Source: Enhydrobacter sp. (GTDB lineage: Bacteria; Pseudomonadota; Alphaproteobacteria; Reyranellales; Reyranellaceae). From it: a DNA stretch of 64,000 nt. The DNA lies in assembly GCA_026126105.1 (NCBI GenBank), contig JAHCJV010000003.1:110859-174858 (forward strand), in the 5' to 3' direction. The position numbers and the translations under genes are program-made. Of this stretch, positions 29,483 through 39,120 are shown piece after piece. The notes under the pieces were generated by a model. That model was not told where the DNA came from and ran no database searches. It saw only the letters and a list, made by a program, of their open reading frames with translations. Each line of letters begins with the position of its first letter. Positions within the stretch are counted from its first letter, which is position 1.

Positions 29483-31300
29483 ATGTCCGATCCCACCGAC
29501 CCGAAAGACCCGATCGCCTTCGAGCTGTTCAAGAACGCGATCTTCTCCATCGCCGACGAGATGGCGCTGACCGTGTTCCGCACGACCTATTCGGGCGTGC
29601 TCAAGGACAATATGGATTACTCCACTGGCTTCGCCGACGCCGACGGCAAGCTGGTGGCGCAGGGCCTGACCCTGCCCGGCCATCTCGGGTCGGTGCCGAC
29701 GGCGATGGAATCGATCATGCGCCACTACGGCGACGACATGGCCGAAGGCGATGTCTTCATCATGAACGATCCGTTCGACGGCGGCATGCACCTGCCGGAC
29801 ATCTTCGTCTTCAAGCCGCTCTATCATGAGGGCAAGCGCCTCGCCTTTGCCTGCACTGTCTGCCATCACACCGACGTGGGCGGCAGGGTCGCGGGATCGA
29901 ACGCCTCCGATTCGACGGAGATCTACGCCGAGGGGCTGCGCATCGCGCCGCTCAAGCTCTATGAGGCGGGCAAGCTCAACAAGACGATCATGACCTTCAT
30001 CGAGAAGAACGTACGATTGCCGGTGAAGGTGTTCGGCGACCTGCGCGCGCAACTCGCCGCCTGCCATATCGCCGAGCAGCAGTTCGGCGAACTCGTCGCC
30101 AAGTACGGGCCGGACCGGACCACCGCGTTCATGCGCGAGACCGTCGATTATGCCGAGCGGCTGACTCGTGCCTCCCTCGCAAAGCTGCCAGACGGCGAAT
30201 GGAGCTTCGAGGATTGGATCGACGACGATGGAGTCGATTACGGCAAGCCGATCCGGCTTTTCGTCACGATCCGCAAGACCGGCGACCACATGGTGGTCGA
30301 CTGGACCGGCACCAACCCGCAGGTCAAGGGCGCGATCAACAACACGCTGTCCTTCACCAAGGCCGCCTCCTACTGCGGCATCCGCTCGGTGCTGCCGCCC
30401 GGTATCCCGAACAACGAAGGCGTGTTCCGCGTGATCGAGGTGATCTGCCCGCCGGGCACGGTCGGCAACGGCGTGCTGCCGGCGGCCTGCGCGGCGCGCG
30501 GCCTTACCGGCTTCCGCATGGTCGACTGCATGTTCGGGGCGCTGGCGATGATGCTGCCAGACAAGGTCAAGGCGGCGGGCGACGGCGGCAACACCGGCAT
30601 CTCGATCGGCGGCTACGATGCGGCCCGCAAGCCGTTCATCTATGTCGACTTCACCTGCGGCGCCTGGGGTGCGCGCCCGTGGGCCGACGGGCTCGACGGC
30701 AACAGCCATATGATGGCCAACATGGCCTCGCATTCGATCGAGGTCACCGAGGCCGAGGAGCCGATCCAGCTGCTGGCCTACGAGTTCGTGGCCGACAAGG
30801 CGGGCGCCGGCAAGCATCGCGGCGGCGTGCCGTTCCGGCGCGACTACAAGTTCCTCGAGGACGAGGCGATGCTGCAGGTCCGCTCGGATCGGCGCGACCA
30901 TCGTCCGTTCGGCCTTTATGGCGGCAGCCCTGGTGCGCCCTCGGAGAACTACTTGAACCCTCAGGCCGAGAACCGCGTGCTGCCCGGCAAGTTCACCATG
31001 ACGATCCGCAAGGGCGACATCTTTCGCCATGTGCTGGCCGGCGCCGGCGGCTGGGGCGATCCGCTGGAGCGCGATCCGGCCAAGGTACTGAGGGACGTGC
31101 GCAACGAGCTGCTGTCGGCGCGCAGGGCGGCCGACGACTACGGCGTGATCGTCGACACCACGCGCTGGACGATCGATGCGACGGCGACCACGGCGCGGCG
31201 CGAGGAGATCAGGCGCGCCCGCGGCTGGGAGATCGTGCCCAAGGTGCAGCGGCACGATCCGCCCGGGCTCGATCAAGCGAAGGTGCAGGCCGCAGAATGA
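29483..31300 (+). CDS. hyuB: hydantoinase B / N-methylhydantoinase (HyuB) family subunit
   Basis: A 605-residue protein of the hydantoinase B/oxoprolinase family, the beta-type subunit of ATP-dependent amide-ring hydrolases or related carboxylases. It begins with DPIAFELFKNAIFSIADEMA and contains GHLGSVPTAM, FIMNDPFDGGMHLPDIF and CHHTDVGGRV, all family hallmarks. The last 4 bp overlap the hyuA start (ATGA). The pair may open a hydantoin, 5-oxoproline or a similar lactam; the enzymes are too alike across substrates to choose. Confidence 0.95.
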   Translation: MSDPTDPKDPIAFELFKNAIFSIADEMALTVFRTTYSGVLKDNMDYSTGFADADGKLVAQGLTLPGHLGSVPTAMESIMRHYGDDMAEGDVFIMNDPFDGGMHLPDIFVFKPLYHEGKRLAFACTVCHHTDVGGRVAGSNASDSTEIYAEGLRIAPLKLYEAGKLNKTIMTFIEKNVRLPVKVFGDLRAQLAACHIAEQQFGELVAKYGPDRTTAFMRETVDYAERLTRASLAKLPDGEWSFEDWIDDDGVDYGKPIRLFVTIRKTGDHMVVDWTGTNPQVKGAINNTLSFTKAASYCGIRSVLPPGIPNNEGVFRVIEVICPPGTVGNGVLPAACAARGLTGFRMVDCMFGALAMMLPDKVKAAGDGGNTGISIGGYDAARKPFIYVDFTCGAWGARPWADGLDGNSHMMANMASHSIEVTEAEEPIQLLAYEFVADKAGAGKHRGGVPFRRDYKFLEDEAMLQVRSDRRDHRPFGLYGGSPGAPSENYLNPQAENRVLPGKFTMTIRKGDIFRHVLAGAGGWGDPLERDPAKVLRDVRNELLSARRAADDYGVIVDTTRWTIDATATTARREEIRRARGWEIVPKVQRHDPPGLDQAKVQAAE

Positions 31301-33384
31301 GCGAACGTTACCGGGTGGGCGTCGACATCGGCGGCACCTTCACCGACATCGTGCTGCTGGGTGCCGACGGCACGCTTCACACCAAGAAGATCTCTTCCAG
31401 CGTCGGCAACTATGCGCAGGCCATCGTCGAAGGGTTGAGCGAATTGTTCGTCGAGACCGGCCTGGCCGGCGGCGCGATCGAGGAGATCCGCCACGGCACG
31501 ACGGTCGCCTCGAATGCGATCCTCGAGCACAAGGGCGCACGGGTCGGGCTGATCACCACCAAGGGCTTCCGCGACGTGCTGGAGATCCGCACCTTGCGCA
31601 TGCCCAGGCTCTACGACCTTGCCTGGGAGAAGCCTGCGCCCCTGGTCGAGCGCTATCTGCGCCAGGTCGTCGACGAACGGGTCGATGCGCGCGGGCGGAT
31701 CGAGCGGGCGCTCGACATCCGCGATGCCGAGCGCGCGGTCGATGCGCTGCTGGCCGAGAAGGTCGAGGCGGTCGCCGTCTGCCTGCTCAACTCCTTCGCC
31801 AATCCGCGCCACGAGCTGATGATCAAGGAGGTCCTGGAGCGCAAGGCGCCGGGGCTGAAGCTCAGCGTCTCCTACGAGGTGCTGCCCGAGATCAAGGAAT
31901 ACGAGCGCACCTCGACCACGGTGATCAACGCCTACGTCATGCCGATCGTGGCGAGCTACCTGCGCGCGCTGCGAGTCGGGCTCGACGGTGCCGGGATTCC
32001 GGCGCGCCTGCTGCTGATGCAATCGAACGGCGGGCTGACCAGCGACCAGGCGGCGGCCGAGCGGCCGATGAACATCATCGAGTCCGGTCCTGCCGGCGGC
32101 GTGGTCGGCGCGCAGTCGCTCGCCCGCGCCAAGGGGCTGCCCAAGATCATCACCTTCGACATGGGCGGCACGACGGCCAAGGCCTCGATGGTCGAGGACG
32201 GCGAGGTGACGCGCGCGGCGGAATATTCGGTCGGCGCCGGCATCATGACCGGATCGCGCCTGCTGACCGGCGCGGGCTACACCCTGAAGGTGCCGGCGAT
32301 CGATCTCGCCGAAGTCGGCGCAGGCGGCGGCTCGCTGGTCTGGATCGACGGCGGCGGCTCGCTGCAGATCGGGCCGGAGAGTGCCGGCGCCCTGCCAGGA
32401 CCGGTCTGTTACGACAAGGGCGGCGAAACGCCGACCGTGACCGATGCCAACGTCGTGCTGGGCTACATCAATCCCGGTCATCTCGTCGGCGGCGCGCTGG
32501 CGCTCAATGCCGACAAGGCGCGCCAGGCGTTCCAGGACAAAGTGGCGGCGCCGCTCGGCCTCGATCTCGAGAAGGCGGCTTACGGCGCGCATCTGATCGC
32601 GGCGTCCAACATGATCCGCGCCATCAAGTCGGTGTCGACGGAGCGTGGCCGCGATCCGCGCGAGTTCGCGCTGTTCGCCTTCGGCGGCAACGGCCCGCTG
32701 TTCGCCTGCGGCATGGCAAAGTCGCTCGGCATGAGCCGCGTGGTGGTGCCGCCGTCGGCGGGTCTCTTTTCGTCGTTCGGCCTGCTCTATGCCGATGTGG
32801 AGCATCACTATTCGAGGACGTTCCGGCGCCTGCTGCGCCAGGCCGACCTTGCCGACATCGAACGGGCATGGGGGGCGCTGGCCGACCAGGCGCAGGCCCA
32901 GCTCGCCGCCGAGGAATTTGCCCCCGATCGCCGGCGCCTGCGCCGCTCGGCCGCGCTGCACTACCAGGGTCAGAGCTACGAGCTGACCGTGCCGGTGCCG
33001 GACGGGCCGATCGACGATCACATGGTCGGCGTGCTCGAGGAGGCGTTCGGCCAGGAGCACGAGAAGACCTATGGCCACCGCGCCGGCAAGGACGAGCCGG
33101 TCGAGCTGGTCTCGATTCAAATCGTCGGCCAGGGCCTGCGCCACGGTTCGGGAATTCCCGAGCGGCTTCAACCAAGCCGCGCTGAGCCGACGCCGCCATT
33201 GCCACGCCGGGCCTATTTCGGCGACTCGGGCTGGCTCGAGACACCGATCCTGCGCCGCTCGGACCTCACGAGCGAGCGCAGCGGGCCAATCATCGTCGAG
33301 GAGTACGACGCCACCTGCGTCGTTCCGCCCGGCGCGACGGCGAGCCTCGATTCAGCGGGCAACATCGTCATTGCACTGGCGTGA
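31297..33384 (+). CDS. hyuA: hydantoinase A / oxoprolinase (HyuA) family subunit
   Basis: A 695-residue ATP-binding subunit with the N-terminal phosphate-binding motif RVGVDIGGTFTDIVLLG. An ATPase-type second phosphate loop, ITFDMGGTTAKASMVEDG, lies in the middle. ERGRDPREFALFAFGGNGP is the characteristic acetone carboxylase / hydantoinase A stretch. The start at 31297 is set by the 4-bp ATGA overlap with hyuB and by the family N-terminus; the frame is open much further upstream but that part is antisense-like. It works with HyuB. Confidence 0.95.
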   Translation: MSERYRVGVDIGGTFTDIVLLGADGTLHTKKISSSVGNYAQAIVEGLSELFVETGLAGGAIEEIRHGTTVASNAILEHKGARVGLITTKGFRDVLEIRTLRMPRLYDLAWEKPAPLVERYLRQVVDERVDARGRIERALDIRDAERAVDALLAEKVEAVAVCLLNSFANPRHELMIKEVLERKAPGLKLSVSYEVLPEIKEYERTSTTVINAYVMPIVASYLRALRVGLDGAGIPARLLLMQSNGGLTSDQAAAERPMNIIESGPAGGVVGAQSLARAKGLPKIITFDMGGTTAKASMVEDGEVTRAAEYSVGAGIMTGSRLLTGAGYTLKVPAIDLAEVGAGGGSLVWIDGGGSLQIGPESAGALPGPVCYDKGGETPTVTDANVVLGYINPGHLVGGALALNADKARQAFQDKVAAPLGLDLEKAAYGAHLIAASNMIRAIKSVSTERGRDPREFALFAFGGNGPLFACGMAKSLGMSRVVVPPSAGLFSSFGLLYADVEHHYSRTFRRLLRQADLADIERAWGALADQAQAQLAAEEFAPDRRRLRRSAALHYQGQSYELTVPVPDGPIDDHMVGVLEEAFGQEHEKTYGHRAGKDEPVELVSIQIVGQGLRHGSGIPERLQPSRAEPTPPLPRRAYFGDSGWLETPILRRSDLTSERSGPIIVEEYDATCVVPPGATASLDSAGNIVIALA

Positions 33385-33417
33385 TGGCCCGACGCCAAGG
33401 GCGCACGCCGCGTTCGC

Positions 33418-34107
33418 TCAGGTCCAGCGCGCCCTGTCCTGCTTGTCGTCCGCCGTGAGAAGCGTCGCTGTGGAGACCACGGTCCAGTCGCAGAGGTCGT
33501 AGCGGCGGCTCAGCATGTCGCGCACCGTCGCCTCGGTATCGCCTTCGGGCAGCTTCGAGCGTTCCCACATCGCGAGATTGGGGCGCCGCGTGAGCAGCAG
33601 GCTGCGCACCCCGGCGTGGATGCCCGCCCCGGTCACCTCGTCACGGTCGGTGCCGGTGCGGTCTCCGACCGCCTGCCAGAGACCGATCACCTGCGAATCG
33701 TAGGCGCTCTCGAAGCCGGGCCAGGCCGATGCGCACAGGTCGAGGAACTCCGGCCAGTGCTGCTGCGGCGTGGCGAACCAGCGAAAAGCGTAGTTGCCCT
33801 GCCGGCGGGGTGGCGTTGCGTCCTTCGGGCGGATCGTCGGCAGCAACAGCTCGCTGCGTCGCGTCCAGACGTCGGTTTCACCCAGCAGCAGCACGCGTTC
33901 GGCCTCGGCGGCGCGCCGCGGCGATGGCCAGACGGTTATTGCCTGGATCTCGTCGCGCGGTCGGCCGATCTTGCTGCGCCATAATCCGTAGAGCTGGCCG
34001 CCAGCCCCTTTGATCCGCTGCGCTCCGCCGAGCACCAGCCGCTCGGCGACCGCCTGCCACTGGCGGGGTGCCGTATCGATGCGATGATGGACGTAGAGCT
34101 GGTTCAA
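33418..34107 (-). CDS. uncharacterised protein coupled to a Baeyer-Villiger monooxygenase
   Basis: A 229-residue protein starting at TTG 34107 (NQLYVHHRIDTAPRQW follows), with the TTGA overlapping the stop of the upstream monooxygenase. No ATG occurs in the first three-quarters, so a TTG start is the only reasonable choice. The protein looks like two similar halves (about 1-85 and 115-225), each beta-strand, helix, Trp-rich, which resembles a duplicated ferredoxin-like (NIPSNAP/dimeric alpha-beta barrel) fold. That is a guess. No catalytic motif is seen. The coupling implies a shared function with the flavin enzyme. Confidence 0.8.
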   Translation of the reverse strand: MNQLYVHHRIDTAPRQWQAVAERLVLGGAQRIKGAGGQLYGLWRSKIGRPRDEIQAITVWPSPRRAAEAERVLLLGETDVWTRRSELLLPTIRPKDATPPRRQGNYAFRWFATPQQHWPEFLDLCASAWPGFESAYDSQVIGLWQAVGDRTGTDRDEVTGAGIHAGVRSLLLTRRPNLAMWERSKLPEGDTEATVRDMLSRRYDLCDWTVVSTATLLTADDKQDRARWT

Positions 34108-35747
34108 GCGGCGACGGTCTCGTGCCGGCCGAGGGTGAAACCTTCGTAGCCCTTCGCCGCGACCTCGTCGCAGCGCTTCTTGTAGCGGTCGAAGCCGCCG
34201 ACATAGGGCATGAAGACGCGCGGCTTGCCCGGAATGTTGGCGCCCATGTACCAGGAGTTGGCGAGCGGATAGAGCGTCGAATCGGCGACCTGGTTGACGT
34301 GCTGTACCCAGTCGCTTTCGGCCTTGGGCGTCGGTTCGATGCGGTCGAGCTGGTGCCGTCCGAGATGGTCGATCGCATCGGCGATCCAGTCGACATGCTG
34401 CTCGATGCTGGCGATCATCTGGGTCTTCACGCCGGGGCTGCCCGGACCCGTGACGACGAACATGTTGGGAAAACCGGAAACCATCAGGCCGAGATAGGTG
34501 AGCGGCCCGCCCTCCCAGTGCTCGCGAAGCGAGGCACCTTCGGTCGTGCGCACGTCGATCTCCTTCAGGGCGCCGGTCATGGCATCGAAGCCGGTGGCGA
34601 AGACGATCGCATCGAGCGCGTGCTCGGCGCCCGAGGCGAGGCGCAAACCCGTCGGTGTGATCTCCTCGATCGGATCGCTGCGCACGTCGACCAACGAGAC
34701 GTTCGGCCGGTTGTAGGTCTCGTAGTAGTTCGTATCCAGGCAGAGTCGCTTGGTGCCGATCGGGTGATCCTTGGGCGCCAGCAGCTCGGCGGTTCTCGGA
34801 TCCTTCACGATGCCGCGGATCTTGTTGCGCACGAACTCCGAGGCCGTGTCGTTCGATGCCTTGTTCACCAGCAGGTCGGTGTAGGCATAGAGGTAGCTGA
34901 TCGAGCCGCCTTCCTGCCACTTGGATTCGTAGGCCTTGTTGCGCTCCTCCTCGGAGAGATCGAGCGCTGACCGGGTTGGCTTGGGGTGCCCGCCGATCGC
35001 GAACGGTGTCTCCATCGCCGCAGCGCGCCGCGCGGGATACTCCGCCTTGTGCTTGCGCTCTTTGTCCTCCGGCATAGGACCGTTGCGCGCCGGCAGGCTG
35101 AAGTTGGCGGTGCGCTGGAACACGGTCAGCTGCTTGGCCTGCTGGGCGATGATCGGGATCATCTGCACGCCCGACGAGCCGGTCCCGACTACGCCCACCC
35201 GCAGCCCGGTGAAGTCGACGCCCTCATGCGGCCACAGGCCGGAATGGTACCATTTGCCCTTGAAGTCGTGGATGCCCTTGAAGTCAGGCACCCGCGGCGT
35301 CGAGAGGTTGCCCGCGGCCATCACGCAATAGCGCGCGCGAACTTGCTCGCCGCTGTCGGTCTTCACCACCCATTCGTTGGCTTCCGACTCGAACACGGCC
35401 GACTTGATGCGGGTGTCGAGCTGAACGTCGCGGCGCAGGTCGAAGCGGTCGGCGACGTGGTTGATGTATTTCAGGATCTCCGGCTGGGTGCCGTAGCGCT
35501 CCGGCCACTTCCACTCCTGCTGGAGCTCGTCGGAGAAGGAATAGGAATATTCCAGGCTCTCCACGTCGCAGCGCGCGCCGGGATAGCGGTTCCAGAACCA
35601 TGTGCCGCCGACGCCCGACCCCGCCTCGTAGGCGCGGACCTTGAGGCCCAGGCGGCGCAGACGGTGAATCGCGTAGAGACCGGCCAAGCCAGCGCCGACA
35701 ATCACGACATCGAGGTGGCGAGGAACTGAATGGGACGCATCGGGCAT
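34104..35747 (-). CDS. flavin-containing monooxygenase, Baeyer-Villiger type
   Basis: A 547-residue FAD/NADPH enzyme starting MPDASHSVPRHLDV. The FAD-binding GAGLAGLYA is near residue 18, the Baeyer-Villiger fingerprint FKGKWYHSGLWP is intact, the NADPH-binding GTGSSGVQ follows, and the ATGF motif appears as FATGFDAMTG. Such enzymes insert oxygen next to ketones to give esters or lactones. It overlaps the coupled downstream gene by 4 bp. It is divergent from an EmrAB-like efflux pair (130-bp gap), so both could respond to the same toxic compound. Confidence 0.94.
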   Translation of the reverse strand: MPDASHSVPRHLDVVIVGAGLAGLYAIHRLRRLGLKVRAYEAGSGVGGTWFWNRYPGARCDVESLEYSYSFSDELQQEWKWPERYGTQPEILKYINHVADRFDLRRDVQLDTRIKSAVFESEANEWVVKTDSGEQVRARYCVMAAGNLSTPRVPDFKGIHDFKGKWYHSGLWPHEGVDFTGLRVGVVGTGSSGVQMIPIIAQQAKQLTVFQRTANFSLPARNGPMPEDKERKHKAEYPARRAAAMETPFAIGGHPKPTRSALDLSEEERNKAYESKWQEGGSISYLYAYTDLLVNKASNDTASEFVRNKIRGIVKDPRTAELLAPKDHPIGTKRLCLDTNYYETYNRPNVSLVDVRSDPIEEITPTGLRLASGAEHALDAIVFATGFDAMTGALKEIDVRTTEGASLREHWEGGPLTYLGLMVSGFPNMFVVTGPGSPGVKTQMIASIEQHVDWIADAIDHLGRHQLDRIEPTPKAESDWVQHVNQVADSTLYPLANSWYMGANIPGKPRVFMPYVGGFDRYKKRCDEVAAKGYEGFTLGRHETVAA

Positions 35748-35877
35748 GGTGACTCCAGCAATAGTTTTGCTGTGCGAGCGGCATTCACCGCAGGTGAAAG
35801 CATAACTCCCCCGCACAAGGCGATTTGGCAAGGGTGGGACGCTTCAGCGTGCGTGGTCAGAAGTTTGTTTCATCTTT

Positions 35878-37041
35878 ATGATTATCCCCTTGGATCAGAC
35901 GGTTTCTCCACCCGCCCTCGGTGCGGCACAAAGTCAGGTCGGCTGGGCCCATGGTCATCGCCGCGGATTTTTCCTGCGACCGCGCGTTGTTGCGATTGGC
36001 GCCGTGCTGCTGCTCGCCATCGCCTATGGTGCCTACGAGACCTATCTCCGCTTCACTCATGTCTACGAGTACGACGCCCGCGTTACGGCCGATGTGGTGA
36101 CGATTTCCAGCCGCGCGGAGGGCTGGTTGGTCGAGATGCCTGCGCTCGAGGGCACAAGGGTCGATGCCGGCCAGGTCGTGGCGCGCATCGACGACAGGAT
36201 CGCGAAGCTCAAGGTCGACGCCTTCAAGGCGCAGATCGAGGGCATCCGGTCCGAGCGCGCGAGGCTGAAAGCCGAGCGAACGTTCAGCCGAGAGCAGATC
36301 GAAGCGGCGATGAAGACGCAGGCGTCCGGCGTGACGGTGCGCGAGCAGGCACGTCAGGCTCTGAAGGCCGATCTGGATTTCGCCAAGCTCGAGCTCGACC
36401 GGACCAAGACGCTGTTCGCCTCGCGCGTGGTCAACGAGCGGCAGCTTCAGACGGCGCAGGCCACCGTGACCAAGCTGCAGATACAACTCTTGCAGATGGA
36501 GGCGGAGCACGAGCAGGCCGAAGGCAGCCTCAATGAAGCGCGCGCCGGTCAGGAACGGCTGCATGTGATCGACGCGCAGATCGAGGCGCTGACCCATCAG
36601 GTTGCCAGTCTTGCAGCGCAGATGCATCAGCAACAGGTCGACGTCGACGATCGCACCATCAAGAGCCCGGTGCCGGCCGTGATCGACCGCACCTTCATGC
36701 TGCCCGGGGAGTATGTCGCGGCGGGTCAGCGTATCCTTATGTTGCACAACCCGGACGAGGTCTGGGTCGAGGCGAACATCAAGGAGACGCAGGTCGGTCA
36801 GCTGAAGCTCGGCCAGCCGGTCAACGTCACGGTCGACGCCTATCCCGGCGTGAAGTTCACAGGGAAAGTGGCGCGCATCGGCAATGCGACGACGGCGCGC
36901 TTCGCGCTGCTGCCTACGCCGAATCCTTCCGGCAACTTCACCAAGATCACGCAGCGGGTGGCGGTTAAGATCGACATCTTGAATCCGCCCCGGCCGCTCA
37001 AGCCGGGCATGATGGTCGAAGTCGAAATTGACGTACGATAG
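35878..37041 (+). CDS. HlyD/EmrA-family membrane fusion protein
   Basis: A 387-residue periplasmic adaptor: an N-terminal membrane anchor (about 34-54), a beta-barrel/lipoyl part (VYEYDARVTADVVTISSRAE, GTRVDAGQVVARIDD), a long coiled coil (about 115-240) and a second lipoyl half with the KSPVPAVIDRTFMLPGEYV motif. It would connect the inner-membrane pump encoded by the next gene to the outer membrane. The 3' end overlaps the MFS gene by 14 bp. No outer-membrane TolC gene is nearby. Confidence 0.93.
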   Translation: MIIPLDQTVSPPALGAAQSQVGWAHGHRRGFFLRPRVVAIGAVLLLAIAYGAYETYLRFTHVYEYDARVTADVVTISSRAEGWLVEMPALEGTRVDAGQVVARIDDRIAKLKVDAFKAQIEGIRSERARLKAERTFSREQIEAAMKTQASGVTVREQARQALKADLDFAKLELDRTKTLFASRVVNERQLQTAQATVTKLQIQLLQMEAEHEQAEGSLNEARAGQERLHVIDAQIEALTHQVASLAAQMHQQQVDVDDRTIKSPVPAVIDRTFMLPGEYVAAGQRILMLHNPDEVWVEANIKETQVGQLKLGQPVNVTVDAYPGVKFTGKVARIGNATTARFALLPTPNPSGNFTKITQRVAVKIDILNPPRPLKPGMMVEVEIDVR

Positions 37042-38614
37042 CGCCCAGGCGCTGAGCGAACGGTACGGGCCGTCCTATCGCTGGTTCGTGACCATCACCG
37101 GTATGGTCGGCGTCGTCTCCATGGTGCTGGCGATGACCACCGTCAACGTCGCGGTGCCCGACGTGATGGGCGCCTTCGGCATCGGCCAGGACAAGGCGCA
37201 GTGGATGTCGTCGGCCTACATGGCGACGATGACTGCCGGCATGCTGATCAATGCCTGGATCTCCGGCGTGCTGGGCGAGCGCCGCACCTTTGTCGGTGCG
37301 CTGTTCTTCTTCTCGATCGGTGCCCTGCTCGGCGGCTCGGCGCCGACCGAGGACGCGCTGATCTTTGCGCGCGTTCTCCAGGGCTTCAGTGCCGGCGTGG
37401 CGCAGCCGCTCGTGATGGCGATCATCTTCAGCGTCTTCCCGGCCGAGCGCCGCGGCATGGCGATGGGCGTGTTCGGCCTTGGCGTCGTGTTCGCGCCGGC
37501 GATCGGTCCGACCCTCGGCGGGCTGATGATCGAGTACTTCTCGTGGCGCTACGTCTTCTTCATCTCGCTGCCGTTCTGCGTCATCGCTGCCGTGCTCGGC
37601 CTGCTCTTCATGCCGACCCGGCCGCTGCCGAAGGAGATCCCGCCATTCGACTGGCTGGGATTCGGGCTGCTCTGCACAGCACTGTTCGGGCTGATGACCG
37701 GCATCGCCGACGGTCAGCGCGAAGGTTGGGCTTCTGATGCGATCGTTTTGCGGCTGTGCGTCGGGGCGACGGCGACCATCGCCTTCATCTTCTGGGAACT
37801 CTACACGCCGCGCGCAATGCTCGACATCCGCATATTCGGGAACATCGAATTCTCGGCTGCGGCGCTGATTGCGTTCATCTTCGGCGCGGGAATGATGGGT
37901 TCGACCTACGTCATGCCGGTCTTCGTGCAGACCATCATCGGCTTTACGCCGCTGCTCGCCGGGCTGATGATGATGCCGGCCGGCCTGATGCTGGCCGTCA
38001 TCTTTCCGCTGGCGGGGCGAATGTCCGACGCCATCCCGGCTTCGTCGATGATCATCGCCGGCCTGCTGCTGTTCGCGATCGGCTTCGCGCTGATGTGCAT
38101 GGCCGATGTCGACACCACCTTCTGGACGCTCGTCGGCATGGTTATGGTGTCGCGGCTCGGGCTCGGCCTGATCAATCCCAGCCTCAACGCCTCGTCGCTG
38201 AAAGCCGTGCCCGCAGACAAGGTGCGCCAGGCCTCGGGCATTGCCAACTTCATGCGCCAGCTCGGCGGCGCCTTCGGCATCAACCTGATGGTTGCGTTCT
38301 TCGAGATACGGACGCGTTTCCATGCCGAAGCGCTGACCGCGACCCAGGACTGGGGCAACGCGACGACGCAGCGCCTGCTCGGCATGGTCGAGCAGCTCAT
38401 GCAGCGGGCCGGTCTGCCGCTGCAGCAGCAGAAGGCGGGCGCCCACGAGTATCTCGGCGCAATGCTGCAAGCCAAGGCGCAGATGCTTGCCTTTTCCGAC
38501 ACGTTTATCGTCGTCGGCGTTGTGGCCTTGCTGGCGCTCGTGCCGGCCGCGATGCTGTCGCGCTCCCAGCGACGGGGCCGCGGCTTCAGCGTGCTCGGCA
38601 AGGTCGCGCGCTGA
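37028..38614 (+). CDS. MFS drug efflux transporter, EmrB/DHA2 type
   Basis: A 528-residue transporter with 14 predicted membrane segments, the number typical of the DHA2 subfamily. Motif C-like sequences (GVVFAPAIGPTLGGLMIE) and motif A-like GVLGERRTFVGA are present. The start is TTG at 37028, overlapping the adaptor gene by 14 bp; no ATG is available before the first helix. Together they form an EmrAB-type proton-driven efflux system for hydrophobic compounds. Confidence 0.93.
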   Translation: MTYDSAQALSERYGPSYRWFVTITGMVGVVSMVLAMTTVNVAVPDVMGAFGIGQDKAQWMSSAYMATMTAGMLINAWISGVLGERRTFVGALFFFSIGALLGGSAPTEDALIFARVLQGFSAGVAQPLVMAIIFSVFPAERRGMAMGVFGLGVVFAPAIGPTLGGLMIEYFSWRYVFFISLPFCVIAAVLGLLFMPTRPLPKEIPPFDWLGFGLLCTALFGLMTGIADGQREGWASDAIVLRLCVGATATIAFIFWELYTPRAMLDIRIFGNIEFSAAALIAFIFGAGMMGSTYVMPVFVQTIIGFTPLLAGLMMMPAGLMLAVIFPLAGRMSDAIPASSMIIAGLLLFAIGFALMCMADVDTTFWTLVGMVMVSRLGLGLINPSLNASSLKAVPADKVRQASGIANFMRQLGGAFGINLMVAFFEIRTRFHAEALTATQDWGNATTQRLLGMVEQLMQRAGLPLQQQKAGAHEYLGAMLQAKAQMLAFSDTFIVVGVVALLALVPAAMLSRSQRRGRGFSVLGKVAR

Positions 38615-38636
38615 ACCAGCTCGAGGAGGAAACGCC

Positions 38637-39089
38637 ATGACATCCGACAGTGACGATGCCACGCGCCGGCACGCCCTGCGACCCGCTGCGCTGCCGGACG
38701 TAGCCGGCGTGTGGAAGCTTGTCGGCGGCTCGATGACGGATCCCGGTGGTCGCTCCGTCGGCGTGCCCTATGGGCCGCGCGGCATGGGCCTGGTCTCGCT
38801 GACGTCGGACGGTCGCATGATGGCGGTGCTGATCGACGGCCGGGTCGAGCTGCCCGAAGGCGCCAAGCGCGAATATTCTTCCTACTGCGGGAACTACACG
38901 TTCGACGGCACCACACTGATCACGACGGTCGATGCTGCCTCCGATCCGGCGCGGCTCGCCTCGCAACAAGTGCGCAAGGTACGCTTCGAAGGCGACCGCA
39001 TGATCCTGGTGCCGCCGGAGCGCGACGAAGGCGGGGTCAGGATCCATCGCGAGCTGATTTGGGAAAGGATCAGCCCGGTCTCGCTCTGA
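38637..39089 (+). CDS. lipocalin-like domain protein
   Basis: A 150-residue protein starting at the ATG after GAGGAGGAAACGCC. VAGVWKLVGGSMTDPGG and YGPRGMGLVSLTSDGRMMAVL match the lipocalin-like domain family of small beta-barrel proteins. There is no signal peptide, so it is cytoplasmic. It starts 22 bp after the efflux pump gene and is probably co-transcribed with it, perhaps binding the same ligand; no biochemical role is established. Confidence 0.87.
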   Translation: MTSDSDDATRRHALRPAALPDVAGVWKLVGGSMTDPGGRSVGVPYGPRGMGLVSLTSDGRMMAVLIDGRVELPEGAKREYSSYCGNYTFDGTTLITTVDAASDPARLASQQVRKVRFEGDRMILVPPERDEGGVRIHRELIWERISPVSL

Positions 39090-39120
39090 GCCGATAGGGT
39101 CTGCAGCGGGACGATTGACG

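Noticed and set aside
29384..31276. Open frame of 630 codons antisense to hyuB
   Set aside because: Same kind of shadow; it has no recognisable domain and hyuB is clearly the real gene.
30199..31296. N-terminal extension of hyuA by 366 codons
   Set aside because: The frame is open, but this part lies within hyuB in another frame; the family N-terminus and ATGA overlap set the start at 31297.
31273..33171. Long open frame of 632 codons antisense to hyuA
   Set aside because: Composition artefact of a GC-rich gene: it mirrors hyuA, is Arg/His/Asp-rich and shows no domain, while hyuA has complete family motifs.
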